Assembly (NCBI RefSeq): GCF_003010955.1 | Contig: NZ_PGGO01000004.1 | Span: 1 to 64,000, forward strand | Reading direction: 5' to 3' | Source of the DNA: Phyllobacterium brassicacearum | Lineage (GTDB): Bacteria; Pseudomonadota; Alphaproteobacteria; Rhizobiales; Rhizobiaceae | DNA length: 64,000 bases | Shown here: one piece after another, positions 1-8,902 of the stretch | Numbering within the stretch: the stretch's first letter is position 1 | How the letters are laid out: each line of letters starts with the position of its first letter | Made by a program: the position numbers and the translations under genes | Notes under the pieces: generated by a model | Told to the model about the DNA's origin: nothing | Seen by the model: only the letters and a program-made list of their open reading frames with translations | Database searches by the model: none

Positions 1-445
1 AGGCGCCGATGGTCACATCCGCCTCGACATTCATCATGACCAGATGCTTGCCGTGCTCCATCGCCTTCAAGCCGATCTCGGCCCCGACCGCCGGCACCCC
101 GGTCGCATCGATGACCACATCGATCAGGTCGTTCTCAAGGATGAGATCGGCATCATTGGTGACGGCGATCTTGCCCGCTTCCATCGCCGCGGTGAGCGCC
201 GAAGCATTCGAGACCTCGCGCGAATGCCCTTCTTCCTGATAGGCGATGTCGACCGCCTTCAGCGCACCCTGCAAGTTGAGTTCCGAAATCGCCCCGATCT
301 CGATGCCGGGCATATGCGCCACACGCGTGACGATGTCGGTGCCCATCTCGCCCGAACCGATCAGGCCGATGCGGATCGGACGGCCCGTATCCGCCCGCGC
401 CTGCATGTCCCGCGCCAACCCCGTCAGTGCAACATTCGTAGCCAT
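1..445 (-). CDS. NAD(P)-binding homoserine-dehydrogenase-like oxidoreductase, N-terminal part
   Basis: The first 148 codons are visible; the gene runs off the left edge. The protein opens with a short tail and then a Rossmann strand-turn-helix with the glycine pattern GSGEMG near residues 32-37. A typical second strand (IGAISEL) and a VVIDATGVP stretch follow. This matches the N-terminal domain of the COG4091-type homoserine-dehydrogenase-like proteins, which usually carry a C-terminal SAF domain that is not visible here. The ATG is preceded by GGAGGAGA at good spacing. The substrate cannot be told from this part. An imperfect palindrome lies just upstream at 482-510 and may be its operator. 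The family call is fairly firm and the exact function open. Confidence 0.7.
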   Translation of the reverse strand, partial: MATNVALTGLARDMQARADTGRPIRIGLIGSGEMGTDIVTRVAHMPGIEIGAISELNLQGALKAVDIAYQEEGHSREVSNASALTAAMEAGKIAVTNDADLILENDLIDVVIDATGVPAVGAEIGLKAMEHGKHLVMMNVEADVTIGA

Positions 446-481
446 GATGTCTCCTCCACGGCTTTTTCAGTATGCAAAGCC

Positions 482-510
482 GTTCAAATTTCATTCATCG
501 AATATTGAAC
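482..510. promoter_or_regulatory. Imperfect palindrome, candidate operator
   Basis: Two 11-base arms, GTTCAAATTTC and GAATATTGAAC, agree at 9 of 11 positions when folded and are separated by 7 bases. The site lies 37 bases upstream of the minus-strand oxidoreductase start and about 95 bases upstream of the plus-strand HAD start, so it could serve either gene. No regulator gene is adjacent inside the window. The palindrome is seen directly; its function is inferred. Confidence 0.45.
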
Positions 511-603
511 ATTTGTATTTTAGTCAAGACCTATGTGCACTATAAGAGAAGTAACGAGGGTGCCTTAAGAACCTCAGTGAAACGCACTATGACGAGGACG
601 GAA

Positions 604-1278
604 ATGCCGCAGAACCGATTTGACCTGGTGATTTTTGATTGTGACGGCGTCCTCGTAGACAGTGAACCCTTGGCCACACTTGCCTATCACAACGTCTATG
701 CCAACCAGGGAATGACGCTGCCGGAGGGTACCATAGCGCAATGCGTCGGCATGAAGCAGTCGGATATCATCAAGCGAATCGCCGACCTCACGGGGCACTA
801 CCTTTCCGACGCTGCAGAAAGTGGATTATGGCCGGAAACCAGGCGAGTGTTCGGCCAATCGTTACAGCCAACGCCGGGTATCAAGTTGCTCTTGGACGAA
901 CTTGATACTCCCCGTTGCGTGGCTTCGTCATCCTCATTGAAACGCATTCATTTCAGCCTGGATACCACCGGGCTCGCGGTTTTTTTCGGTGATGCGATTT
1001 ATAGTTCTTCCATGGTCAAGCGTGGCAAGCCCGCGCCAGACCTCTTCTTGCACGCTGCAAAGGCAATGGGAGCGGATGCCAGCGGCTGTGTGGTGATTGA
1101 GGATTCACCGTTCGGCATCGAAGGTGCTGTCGCCGCCGGCATGACTGCCATCGGCTATACCGGAGGCACTCACACCGACAAGGATCACGCTCAGAGACTT
1201 TTTGACAAAGGCGCTGCCGCCGTGTTCTCCGATTGGAAGGATATTAGCTACTGGATGCGTGCGGCCAATGATGAGTGA
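604..1278 (+). CDS. HAD-superfamily phosphatase (subfamily IA, beta-phosphoglucomutase-like)
   Basis: A 224-residue HAD hydrolase. Motif I is DCDGVLVDSEP near residues 11-21, with the nucleophile and acid/base Asp. A serine-rich motif II (ASSSS), a motif III lysine in GKPAPD and the acidic motif IV in IEDSPFG follow in the normal order. The fold length fits cytoplasmic phosphatases of sugar phosphates or nucleotides such as YieH or GS1-like enzymes. I chose the ATG at 604 because CGAGGA sits about 6 bases upstream and motif I then falls at the usual distance from the N-terminus. An in-frame extension upstream to 472 looks like non-coding sequence. The exact substrate is unknown. Confidence 0.85.
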   Translation: MPQNRFDLVIFDCDGVLVDSEPLATLAYHNVYANQGMTLPEGTIAQCVGMKQSDIIKRIADLTGHYLSDAAESGLWPETRRVFGQSLQPTPGIKLLLDELDTPRCVASSSSLKRIHFSLDTTGLAVFFGDAIYSSSMVKRGKPAPDLFLHAAKAMGADASGCVVIEDSPFGIEGAVAAGMTAIGYTGGTHTDKDHAQRLFDKGAAAVFSDWKDISYWMRAANDE

Positions 1279-1295
1279 TACCCAAGCTTCTGACC

Positions 1296-1580
1296 CTAGT
1301 CGTTGAAGCGCCGCCCTGTCCGCTCCGGGTCACGTGCAATTTCCTCTTCTTCCTCGTCATCAGGCAAGGCATCATCGCTATTCTGATAAGGATTATCGTC
1401 GTCGTCTTCCGACAGGTCTCCGGCGTCTTCCGATTCGACCTGCCTCTCGCCTCGAATGGCGAGCTCGTCGTCGGCGATGGTTTCTTCTTCTGTGAACTCC
1501 TCCCAGTCCTGCTTGGCAATCGGAGCAGTCGAAACTTCTTTTGGTTTGATCTTAGTGGCTTTCACTTCTTTGCCTGTCAT
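1296..1580 (-). CDS. Small acidic hypothetical protein
   Basis: A 94-residue, strongly acidic protein with Glu/Asp runs (for example DDDD and EEEEE near the C-terminus) and a basic N-terminal 15 residues. No domain is recognised and no signal peptide or membrane segment is visible; it is probably disordered. The ATG at 1580 has GAAGGAG 7 bases upstream, which supports translation and excludes the longer in-frame start at 1625. It ends 18 bases after the convergent HAD gene. I do not recognise a function. Confidence 0.6.
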   Translation of the reverse strand: MTGKEVKATKIKPKEVSTAPIAKQDWEEFTEEETIADDELAIRGERQVESEDAGDLSEDDDDNPYQNSDDALPDDEEEEEIARDPERTGRRFND

Positions 1581-1729
1581 CGCGCACTCCTTCCATCGTC
1601 GAAGGAGAAACGCACATAAAAACATTTGGATGCATAAAATGCATAGGTCTTCGAATGTTTTGCCTTTTGCCCTAATCCACCCATAATCGCCTGCGACGCA
1701 TCAGCTTCACGTCACTTGGGGAGATATCC

Positions 1730-2461
1730 ATGACATCCAAAATTCTGAGCCTGGCATTCGCCACAACTGCAATGATGGCCTTGCCTTTCGCCGCATTGGC
1801 AGACGAAGCTCCGCGCCCACGCATTACAGTGACGGGAGAAGGCGAGGCAGCCGCCGCGCCGGACATGGCCATCCTTTCACTGGTCGTGTTGCAGGAAAAG
1901 CCAACCGCGCGCGAGGCGCTCACTGCAAACAATGAAGCCATGGCCAAGGTGCTTGATGCGATGAAGAAGGCAGGGATTGCCGAACGCGACCTGCAGACGT
2001 CGGGCTTCAGCATCGACCCGCGCTATGTCTATCCGGAAAACAAGGATAACACACAGCCGCCTCAAGCACCGAAGATCGTCGGTTATGCGGTTTCCAACTC
2101 GTTGACCGTCCGCGTGCGCGATCTGAAGAAAGTTGGAGATATCCTCGACCAATCCGTGACGCTGGGTGTCAATCAGGGCGGTAATCTCACCTTCACCAAC
2201 GACAAACCCGAGACGGTTGTCGAGGAAGCCCGCAAGAAGGCCGTTGCAAATGCGCTGGCCAAGGCGAAGACTCTAACAGAGGCTGCGGGTGTCAGTCTTG
2301 GTAAGGTGATCGAGATCAGCGAGCAGTCCTACAGCCCGCGCCCGATGCCCATGGGCCGGGAGAAGATGATGGCGGCAGCCCCCGCTGACTCCGTTCCGGT
2401 TGCAGCAGGCGAGAACACCTACAATGTGAACGTGAATGTGACGTTCGAGCTGAAGAATTGA
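1730..2461 (+). CDS. SIMPL-domain periplasmic protein, BP26/Omp28-like
   Basis: A 243-residue exported protein with a signal peptide ending ...FAALADEA. The SIMPL (DUF541) domain covers most of the mature chain. Several stretches are nearly those of the Brucella 26-kDa periplasmic immunogen BP26/Omp28, from memory: [43 protein letters not shown] and [15 protein letters not shown]26 forms a large channel-like oligomer in the periplasm, and its role is unclear. GGGGAGAT lies 5-6 bases before the ATG. A strong terminator follows at 2483-2510. The family is certain; orthology with BP26 is inferred from these matches. Confidence 0.9.
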   Translation: MTSKILSLAFATTAMMALPFAALADEAPRPRITVTGEGEAAAAPDMAILSLVVLQEKPTAREALTANNEAMAKVLDAMKKAGIAERDLQTSGFSIDPRYVYPENKDNTQPPQAPKIVGYAVSNSLTVRVRDLKKVGDILDQSVTLGVNQGGNLTFTNDKPETVVEEARKKAVANALAKAKTLTEAAGVSLGKVIEISEQSYSPRPMPMGREKMMAAAPADSVPVAAGENTYNVNVNVTFELKN

Positions 2462-2482
2462 TCCACCACCATAGTGAAGCAA

Positions 2483-2510
2483 AAAAAGGGTGCCCTGCAG
2501 CACCCTTTTT
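2483..2510. terminator. Bidirectional rho-independent terminator
   Basis: The stem GGGTGC/GCACCC (2488-2493 and 2500-2505) is flanked by five A and five T, so it works for both the BP26-like gene and the convergent small secreted protein gene. Confidence 0.85.
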
Positions 2511-2522
2511 CGATGATTGCCC

Positions 2523-2870
2523 TTATCGAATGAATGGGCATCCGGGTGCCCGTGCAAAAACGGCGATCGTGCGCAGGCCATGTTTCCACCCGGCGACACG
2601 GACAACGTTGCGGTTCACGACCACACGCGGATTGCGGATGCCCATGCGGCTGGCCTTGTAGGCTGCCTGACGGGGCGTGCAGACGGCAGGACGATAAGGT
2701 GGGCGATAGTAGCGATAGTCCACCTGCACGAGAGGTGCAGCTGCGTTACCATGTTCGGCGGCCATTGGCGCAGGCGTTAGTGGTGCCGCATTCGATGTGT
2801 TTGCGCCGAGAATGGCACCGATGCTAATCGCAGCACCGACTGCCAGCAACTTCAATGAAAGACTAGCCAT
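2523..2870 (-). CDS. Small secreted hypothetical protein
   Basis: A 115-residue protein with a signal peptide (hydrophobic core LLAVGAAISIGAILGA, likely cleavage after SNA). The mature part holds a Tyr/Pro-rich patch (DYRYYRPPYRP), one Cys pair far apart, and a basic C-terminal half. The ATG at 2870 has AGGAGAA about 9 bases upstream; the longer in-frame start at 2984 has none and gives no signal peptide. It converges on the BP26-like gene across a shared terminator. No known domain is recognised. Confidence 0.7.
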   Translation of the reverse strand: MASLSLKLLAVGAAISIGAILGANTSNAAPLTPAPMAAEHGNAAAPLVQVDYRYYRPPYRPAVCTPRQAAYKASRMGIRNPRVVVNRNVVRVAGWKHGLRTIAVFARAPGCPFIR

Positions 2871-2976
2871 AGGGCGTTCTCCTGTTCGATTATCCGGGAT
2901 TGGGGGCAAGACTTCTGAAAATCCGGACAGGCGCCCTTTTTTCACATGCGAGCTGAACAATTCCTCAACACGCCGT

Positions 2977-3444
2977 TCACTCACGGTTCAGAGATGGCAG
3001 TTCGGCCTGCATCATGTGTTCAAAATAATCTTCGTCACTTGAGAGATCGTGATCATATGCAGTGATCTTGCCTCGCACGGAAATACCGGCCTCGTGCACG
3101 GTTTCTACGCTGCCCGATACGAGCGGATGCCACCAATAAAGATCCCTGCCCTCGTCGATCAACCGATATCCACAGGTCTCCGGCAGCCAGTCGACAGTAC
3201 GGACGATCTCCGGTGTCAAAAAAACGCAGTCGGGCACCTTCCTCTTTCTGTGGGTATAATCCGAACACTGGCATGTCCCTGCGTCCAGCAACGTGCAGGC
3301 TACGGTGGTGAAATAAATTTCTTCCGTATCTTCGTCTTCAAGCTTGTGCAGGCAGCAGCGACCGCAGCCATCGCACAGGCTTTCCCATTCTGAGCGGTTC
3401 AGCTCGTCGAGGGTCTTGGTTTTCCAGAATGGTTCGGTAGGCAT
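2977..3444 (-). CDS. UPF0260 (YcgN-type) cysteine-cluster protein
   Basis: A 155-residue cytoplasmic protein of the YcgN/UPF0260 family. The signature cysteines are CDGCGRCC near residue 25, then single Cys in VACTLL, a CQC, and a later DCVFL and TCGYRL. They probably bind a metal or an iron-sulfur cluster. The tryptophan-rich WWHPLVSG motif is also typical of the family. The start at 3444 gives the usual family length of about 150; sequence upstream in the same frame looks non-coding. No function has been settled for this family as far as I know. Confidence 0.85.
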   Translation of the reverse strand: MPTEPFWKTKTLDELNRSEWESLCDGCGRCCLHKLEDEDTEEIYFTTVACTLLDAGTCQCSDYTHRKRKVPDCVFLTPEIVRTVDWLPETCGYRLIDEGRDLYWWHPLVSGSVETVHEAGISVRGKITAYDHDLSSDEDYFEHMMQAELPSLNRE

Positions 3445-3699
3445 GTGCTCAAATACATCGCATGAGCTGTTGCGTCTATGTTTTAAACATGAACGCCAGA
3501 TGAACGGCATCTTCACATGACATACAGGCGGGGGCTGCAATTCTGACGACATCGGTTTCGGCCAATGTCGGGCCGGACACATTGCCAGCGGCAATGAAAC
3601 TGTAATGAGGATCGCACGGACAAGCCGTTGCCATGAAGCGGAACCAAGCTGCGGTCGCAAACATTTGACGTGTTTCAAAGGAAGGAACGCGAGACAGGG

Positions 3700-5835
3700 A
3701 TGAAAATGAAACGGACAGCGCTCTTTTTTGCCTCAACGGCAATTCTCTTTTCTTCGCCATCGGCGATGGCTGAACAACCCCCGCTCAACCGGCCATTTAT
3801 CTCCTCCAATTCGAATGTACCGCCGCTCATGCTGGCGCAAGCCGAGCAAGCGGCGCCAGAAGAAGATCCAGCGGCTGAGGAACTGAAGCGAAAGGGTGCA
3901 AAACAGGCCGAGCAAGCGCAGAAGCGTGCGGCAGAAGAAGCTGAAGCGGGTGCGAAGGCACAGCAGCAGGCCGAAGAACAGGCAAAGCAACAGGCTGAGG
4001 AAGCTGCGAAGGCCTCCGAGGCACAAGCTGCTCAGCAGGCCAAAGAAGCGAAACGCGCCGCGCAAGCTGAAGCCGACAAGGCAGCTGAGCAACAGCAGGC
4101 AGTAGAAGAGGAAGCAAAGCGGAAAGCTGCCGCGGAAGCCAAAGCCGCCAAGGCTGCCGAAAAGGAAGCTGCGCAGGAAACTGAGAAAGCCAAGCGTGCG
4201 GCCGAGGTCGAGGCGAACAAGGCCGCAGAACAACAGAAGGCAATTGAGGAGGAGGTACGCAAGAAGGCTGCAGCCGAGGCTGAAGCCGCGAAGGCGGCCG
4301 AGCAGGACACTGCGAAAGAAACGGAAAAGGCCAAAAAGGCCGCCGAGCAGGAAGCAGCCAAGGCGGCCGAGGCTCAAAAGGCTGCGGAAGAAGAGGCTCG
4401 CAAGAAGGCTGACGGCGCTCAAAAAGCTGCCGACAAGCAATCGGAAAAGGCTGCCGAAGAAGCCAAGAAAGCAGCAGATGAAGCTGCCAAGCAAGCGCCC
4501 GCTCAGCCGACACCGGAAACCCCGGCAACGGCGGAACAACCCTCGAGCGATCAGCCTGCAACCGCAACTGGCGAAAAGCCGATTGCACCCGCCCAGGAGG
4601 CCAAACCGGCAAAACCAGTTGATCCTGCAACGGGTCAACCTGCCCCTGATGGTACGGCGACCGCTCCCGCGACAACGCCTGACAGTCCAGCCCAGCCCGC
4701 CCAGCAGGAAGCCTCGCCCCTTCCGGCGAATGCAGCGCCCGTGCTTGATAGCGCCAAGCCAGCACCTGTTGTTGATGGCAAGGGTGGAAAGGCCGGACAA
4801 GCGGTTGAGGCGCCCGCAACTCAACAGCCGGTGGCCCAGGAGCCGGCGGCGGCGGCAGCACCACCGCCTAAATCCGACGCCGACGTCCAGCAGGCACTCG
4901 CCCCTATCAAGATTGAGCCGGTCCTGGTCGAAAAGGGTACCCGTATCAAGCAACGCCCGCGTGACGAGCGGCCAAGTGACGTCCAGGTCATCAAGCAGTT
5001 CGACGACCGGACCATTGTCGAGGTCAACAATAACGTCTTCGTCGAAAGTTCGGATCGTCCCCGCATGTCGCGCAACGCACAGGAGGTTTACTATGAAGAT
5101 CTTCCGCGCCGCCGCACCCGCGAAACCATCGTGCGCGAAAATGGTGTCCAGATCGTCACGATCCGCAACCGCTATGGCGATGTGATCCAGCGCTCACGTG
5201 TAATGCCTGACGGGCGCGAAGTGCTGCTGACCTATACGCCGGACTATGATCGCGAGGAACGTCTGGCATGGCGTGATCCTGGCGATGATCTGCCGCCGCT
5301 TCGCCTGACCATTCCGGTTAGCGATTATATTCTGGACGCCGAGGAAGCCCCTGAAGAAGACGTCTACGAGTTCTTCGCGCAGCCACCAGTGGAACGTGTC
5401 GAGCGCATCTATTCCATTGATGAGGTCAAACGTTCCGCCCGTATCCGCGACAAGGTACGCCGCGTCGATCTCGATACGATTACCTTCCAGTTCGGCTCAG
5501 CGGAAATCGGTGAAGACCAGATCGAACGGATTGAGAGCGTTGCCAAGGCCATGGCGCAAATCCTCAAGAAGAACCCGGCGGAGACCTTCCTGATTGAGGG
5601 CCATACGGACGCTGTTGGTTCGGATCAAGCAAATCTTGTGCTGTCGGACAAGCGCGCCGAGTCGGTTGCGCAGGCACTGACCAACGTCTTCGATATTCCG
5701 CCGGAAAATATGGCCACCCAAGGTTACGGTGAGCGTTATCTGAAGATCAAATCGGATACTCCCGAGCAGCAGAACCGCCGCGTAGCCATACGTCGCATCA
5801 CACCTCTTGTTGCTCCCGTGGCCAGCAGCCAATAA
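3700..5835 (+). CDS. Large OmpA-family envelope protein with Ala/Lys/Glu repeat rod
   Basis: A 711-residue exported protein. Residues 1-24 form a signal peptide ending SAMA. Residues about 55-280 are an uninterrupted Ala/Lys/Glu/Gln helix, TolA-like, containing an exact-length 47-residue tandem repeat. Residues about 280-400 are Pro/Ala-rich and probably extended. A middle region with [12 protein letters not shown] and [15 protein letters not shown] follows. The last 110 residues are an OmpA-like peptidoglycan-binding domain ([38 protein letters not shown]). The protein probably spans the periplasm and anchors to peptidoglycan. The ATG at 3700 is used, with a second ATG at 3706 equally possible. 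A terminator follows at once. Similar long proteins are known in rhizobia; the role is not established. Confidence 0.88.
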   Translation: MKMKRTALFFASTAILFSSPSAMAEQPPLNRPFISSNSNVPPLMLAQAEQAAPEEDPAAEELKRKGAKQAEQAQKRAAEEAEAGAKAQQQAEEQAKQQAEEAAKASEAQAAQQAKEAKRAAQAEADKAAEQQQAVEEEAKRKAAAEAKAAKAAEKEAAQETEKAKRAAEVEANKAAEQQKAIEEEVRKKAAAEAEAAKAAEQDTAKETEKAKKAAEQEAAKAAEAQKAAEEEARKKADGAQKAADKQSEKAAEEAKKAADEAAKQAPAQPTPETPATAEQPSSDQPATATGEKPIAPAQEAKPAKPVDPATGQPAPDGTATAPATTPDSPAQPAQQEASPLPANAAPVLDSAKPAPVVDGKGGKAGQAVEAPATQQPVAQEPAAAAAPPPKSDADVQQALAPIKIEPVLVEKGTRIKQRPRDERPSDVQVIKQFDDRTIVEVNNNVFVESSDRPRMSRNAQEVYYEDLPRRRTRETIVRENGVQIVTIRNRYGDVIQRSRVMPDGREVLLTYTPDYDREERLAWRDPGDDLPPLRLTIPVSDYILDAEEAPEEDVYEFFAQPPVERVERIYSIDEVKRSARIRDKVRRVDLDTITFQFGSAEIGEDQIERIESVAKAMAQILKKNPAETFLIEGHTDAVGSDQANLVLSDKRAESVAQALTNVFDIPPENMATQGYGERYLKIKSDTPEQQNRRVAIRRITPLVAPVASSQ
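4069..4415 (+). repeat. 141-bp in-frame tandem repeat
   Basis: Copies start at 4069, 4210 and 4351. The first two are exactly 141 bp and encode 47-residue units that begin EADKAAEQQ and EANKAAEQQ. The third (EAAKAAEAQ) keeps only about 22 residues. Spacing of 47 residues is conserved while DNA has diverged, so the repeat is old and under protein-level selection. Confidence 0.8.
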
Positions 5836-5861
5836 CGGACTGATCATTGCAACAAGCAAAA

Positions 5862-5888
5862 ACCCGGACTTTCGGTCCGGGTTTTTTA
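5862..5888 (+). terminator. Rho-independent terminator of the OmpA-family gene
   Basis: The stem ACCCGGAC/GTCCGGGT (5862-5869 and 5875-5882) with a 5-base loop is followed by a run of T. Confidence 0.9.
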
Positions 5889-5964
5889 TGATTATAGCTT
5901 GAGTTCACGACCTTCATCGCTATGTGATGGCTTGAGCCCAGTTTATGCAACCGGACCCCGCCTT

Positions 5965-6483
5965 ATGAAACGTATCGAAATCTTCATCGAAAATATCATC
6001 CTCGCCTCGCGCTGGCTTCTCGTGGTTTTCTATCTCGGTCTCGCCGTCGCCCTTGCCATATACGCGTTTTCCTTTGCCGGAAAACTCATCGATTTCGTCG
6101 CCAAGGTCACGGTTCTCGACGAAACAGACACGATCCTCAAAATGCTCGGCCTGATCGACGCTGCACTCGTCGCCAGTCTGGTCGTCATGGTGATCATCTC
6201 CGGCTACGAAAATTTCGTCAGCCGCTTCGATGAGGCCGAAGAGGTACACTGGCTCGGGACCATCGATGCGGGATCGCTGAAGATCAAGGTCGCGTCGACG
6301 ATCGTCGCCATTTCCTCGATCCATCTGCTGCAGGTCTTTCTAAACCTGACGCAATTCAGCACCGAACAATTGACGTGGTTCACAGTGATTCACCTTGCCT
6401 TCGTCTTCTCGGCGCTGTTCCTGGCCTACATCGACAAACTAATGGTCAAGGAAAAGGCCGGAAAGCAATCACCATCGCTTTGA
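5965..6483 (+). CDS. UPF0114 (YqhA-type) inner-membrane protein
   Basis: A 172-residue integral membrane protein with four predicted helices. The N-terminal ENIILASRWLLV motif, the GKLIDFV segment, the SGYENFVSRFDE loop and KIKVASTIVAISSIHLLQ are hallmarks of the UPF0114/TIGR00645 family. The ATG at 5965 gives the family length and places the first helix correctly; the ribosome site is weak. It is convergent with rpoD across a shared terminator. The family has no firmly known function. Confidence 0.88.
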   Translation: MKRIEIFIENIILASRWLLVVFYLGLAVALAIYAFSFAGKLIDFVAKVTVLDETDTILKMLGLIDAALVASLVVMVIISGYENFVSRFDEAEEVHWLGTIDAGSLKIKVASTIVAISSIHLLQVFLNLTQFSTEQLTWFTVIHLAFVFSALFLAYIDKLMVKEKAGKQSPSL

Positions 6484-6533
6484 AGGTAGCCAGCTTGGCT
6501 GGTGAATCATCCTGCCGCTAGGGGCAAAGAAAA

Positions 6534-6565
6534 ACGGGATGGGCTCGCACCCATCCCGTTCATTT
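6534..6565. terminator. Terminator shared by the UPF0114 gene and rpoD
   Basis: A perfect 10-bp stem, ACGGGATGGG with CCCATCCCGT (6534-6543 and 6550-6559), has A-rich flank on the left and T-rich flank on the right, so it can act on both strands between two convergent genes. Confidence 0.88.
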
Positions 6566-6585
6566 TTATAACTGGCCGCCGCAGA

Positions 6586-8610
6586 TCAGCTGTCGAGGAA
6601 TGAACGCAGCTTGCGCGACCGACTCGGATGCTTGAGCTTGCGCAGCGCCTTCGCTTCGATCTGACGAATGCGTTCGCGCGTCACCGAGAACTGCTGACCA
6701 ACTTCTTCAAGCGTATGGTCGGTGTTCATGCCGATACCGAAACGCATCCGCAGTACGCGCTCTTCGCGCGGCGTGAGCGAAGCCAGAACCCGTGTCGTGG
6801 TATCGCGCAGATTGGCCTGAATGGCAGCGTCGATTGGCAACAGCGCGTTCTTGTCCTCGATGAAATCGCCGAGATGTGAATCTTCCTCGTCGCCAACCGG
6901 CGTTTCGAGCGAGATCGGCTCCTTGGCAATCTTCAGGACCTTCCGCACTTTTTCGAGCGGCATCGCCAGTTTTTCGGCTAGCTCCTCGGGCGTTGGCTCG
7001 CGGCCGATTTCATGCAGCATCTGGCGCGAGGTCCGGACGATCTTGTTGATCGTTTCGATCATATGCACAGGAATACGGATGGTGCGGGCCTGATCGGCGA
7101 TCGAGCGGGTGATTGCCTGACGAATCCACCAGGTCGCATAGGTCGAAAACTTGTAACCACGGCGGTACTCGAACTTGTCGACGGCCTTCATCAGGCCGAT
7201 ATTGCCTTCCTGGATGAGATCAAGGAACTGCAGGCCACGATTAGTGTATTTCTTGGCGATCGAGATTACGAGACGCAGGTTGGCCTCGACCATTTCCTTC
7301 TTGGCCAGCGCAGCTTCGCGTTCGCCCTTCTGTACCTGATTGACGATACGACGGAATTCCGAGATCGAAATCGCAGTTTCCTGCGCCATGTTCTGGATTT
7401 CCGTGCGCAGGTTCTTGATCGTGTCCTTCTCGTTCTTGGTGAACTCTTTCCAGCCACGGGTCGTCAGGTTCGAAACGGCTTTGAGCCAGTTCGGGTCAAG
7501 TTCGTTGCCCTGATATTCCTTGAGGAAATCCTCTCGACGCACGCCATAGGACTCCGCAAGGCGCAGCAGGCGGCCTTCGTTCTGAACAAGGCGCTTGTTG
7601 ATGTCGTATAGCTGCGCGACGAGCGCTTCGATACGGTTCTGGTTCAGCGACAGCGACTTAACCGCCTTGATCAGTTGATCCTTAAGCTCCTTGTAGCGGC
7701 GCTCCTGGCTTGGAGACAGTGAGCCCGAGGCAGCAAGGCGATTTTCGACCTGTTGATCCTGCAGCTTGCGCAGCTTCTTATAGGTATCAGCGATAACGTC
7801 GAGCGTTTCCATAACCTGCGGGCGAAGTTCGGCTTCCATCGCAGCAAGCGACAGATTGGCCTCATCGTCCTCGTCGTCGTCTTCCTCGACCGGCGTATCG
7901 CCACCGACATTGGTGATGTCGTCATCGTCGCGCGAGCGGCGTGGCTTGTCATTGGCCGCGGGCCGTTCTTCTTCGACGCGTTCGATCACCGGGGCTTGCT
8001 TGGCTTCCGGGCCCGCATAGGTGGTTTCGAGATCGATGATTTCGCGCAGGAGAATCTTCGATTCGTTCAAATCCTCGCGCCAGATAATGATTGCCTGAAA
8101 GGTCAGCGGGCTTTCGCACAGGCCGGAGATCATGGTCTCGCGGCCAGCCTCGATGCGCTTCGCGATGGCGATTTCGCCTTCGCGCGACAACAGTTCGACT
8201 GTACCCATCTCACGCAGATACATGCGAACAGGATCGTCAGTGCGATCGGTAGGTTCTTTCTTGGTGGTTGTGGGTGCTACCGCGGTGCCGGTCGCATCGG
8301 CCAGCTCGCGCGCCTCATTTTCCTCGTCGCCGCTGTTATCGGCTTCTTCGGCGTCAGCGTCCTGCTCATCATCTTCGACGACATTGATGCCCATATCGCT
8401 GAGCATAGCCATCGTGTCTTCGATCTGCTCGGAAGTGACCTCTTCAGATGGAAGAACCGCATTGAGCTCATCCATCGTCACATAGCCGCGCTTCTTCGCG
8501 AGCTTGATCATCTTCTTGACAGCGTCATCGGAAAGGTCGAGAAGCGGTCCGTCTGGCGCGCCTTCGCGCTCGACTTCTACTTCCTCGTTTTCCTTTGCCT
8601 TTGTTGCCAT
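6586..8610 (-). CDS. rpoD: RNA polymerase primary sigma factor RpoD
   Basis: A 674-residue sigma-70. Region 1.1 is at the N-terminus ([20 protein letters not shown]), followed by an acidic linker. Region 1.2 starts near residue 126 ([11 protein letters not shown]). A long acidic non-conserved region, typical of alphaproteobacteria, precedes regions 2.1-2.4 ([40 protein letters not shown]). Region 3 and region 4.2 follow ([20 protein letters not shown]). It recognises the -10 and -35 elements of housekeeping promoters. The ATG at 8610 follows GGAGATA at normal spacing; the in-frame extension to 8691 lacks support. It lies 3' of dnaG on the same strand with a 292-bp gap, large enough for its own promoter. 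Confidence 0.98.
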   Translation of the reverse strand: MATKAKENEEVEVEREGAPDGPLLDLSDDAVKKMIKLAKKRGYVTMDELNAVLPSEEVTSEQIEDTMAMLSDMGINVVEDDEQDADAEEADNSGDEENEARELADATGTAVAPTTTKKEPTDRTDDPVRMYLREMGTVELLSREGEIAIAKRIEAGRETMISGLCESPLTFQAIIIWREDLNESKILLREIIDLETTYAGPEAKQAPVIERVEEERPAANDKPRRSRDDDDITNVGGDTPVEEDDDEDDEANLSLAAMEAELRPQVMETLDVIADTYKKLRKLQDQQVENRLAASGSLSPSQERRYKELKDQLIKAVKSLSLNQNRIEALVAQLYDINKRLVQNEGRLLRLAESYGVRREDFLKEYQGNELDPNWLKAVSNLTTRGWKEFTKNEKDTIKNLRTEIQNMAQETAISISEFRRIVNQVQKGEREAALAKKEMVEANLRLVISIAKKYTNRGLQFLDLIQEGNIGLMKAVDKFEYRRGYKFSTYATWWIRQAITRSIADQARTIRIPVHMIETINKIVRTSRQMLHEIGREPTPEELAEKLAMPLEKVRKVLKIAKEPISLETPVGDEEDSHLGDFIEDKNALLPIDAAIQANLRDTTTRVLASLTPREERVLRMRFGIGMNTDHTLEEVGQQFSVTRERIRQIEAKALRKLKHPSRSRKLRSFLDS

Positions 8611-8872
8611 ATTCCGTATCTCCAAGCGACGTCCGCTTTGTTCATGCGTGGGAACAACGAGTGCGGCGCTGCACCGGTTCCCCCACACCATAAAGGTAAT
8701 AAATGATCGACTAGCCGAAATCCCGTTAATGTCGGATTAACCTTGTTATCCCGGTGGCGAGCACGTTACATATCTGCCGAATTTGCCGGTTTTTCTGCTG
8801 GACCCGCAAATATCTTCAATTCCGCGCAATCTGATTCCGTCATTATTGACCCACGTCAACCCCGACTCAACT

Positions 8873-8895
8873 GATTCGCTATAAAAAAGCGAATC
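8873..8895. other. Perfect 8-bp inverted repeat between dnaG and rpoD
   Basis: GATTCGCT and AGCGAATC are separated by an A-rich 7-base loop, 7 bases past the dnaG stop. Read on the minus strand the loop is a T run but no T tract follows the stem, so it is a poor classical terminator. It could be an mRNA processing or partial termination element between dnaG and rpoD. Nothing else is seen in the 8611-8902 gap except presumed rpoD promoter sequence. Confidence 0.5.
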
Positions 8896-8902
8896 AATTC
8901 GG

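Noticed and set aside
3733-4953. Open frame of 406 codons antisense to the OmpA-family gene
   Set aside because: It results from the repetitive Ala/Lys/Glu codons on the other strand; composition is Leu/Arg/Cys-rich, with no ribosome site and no domain.
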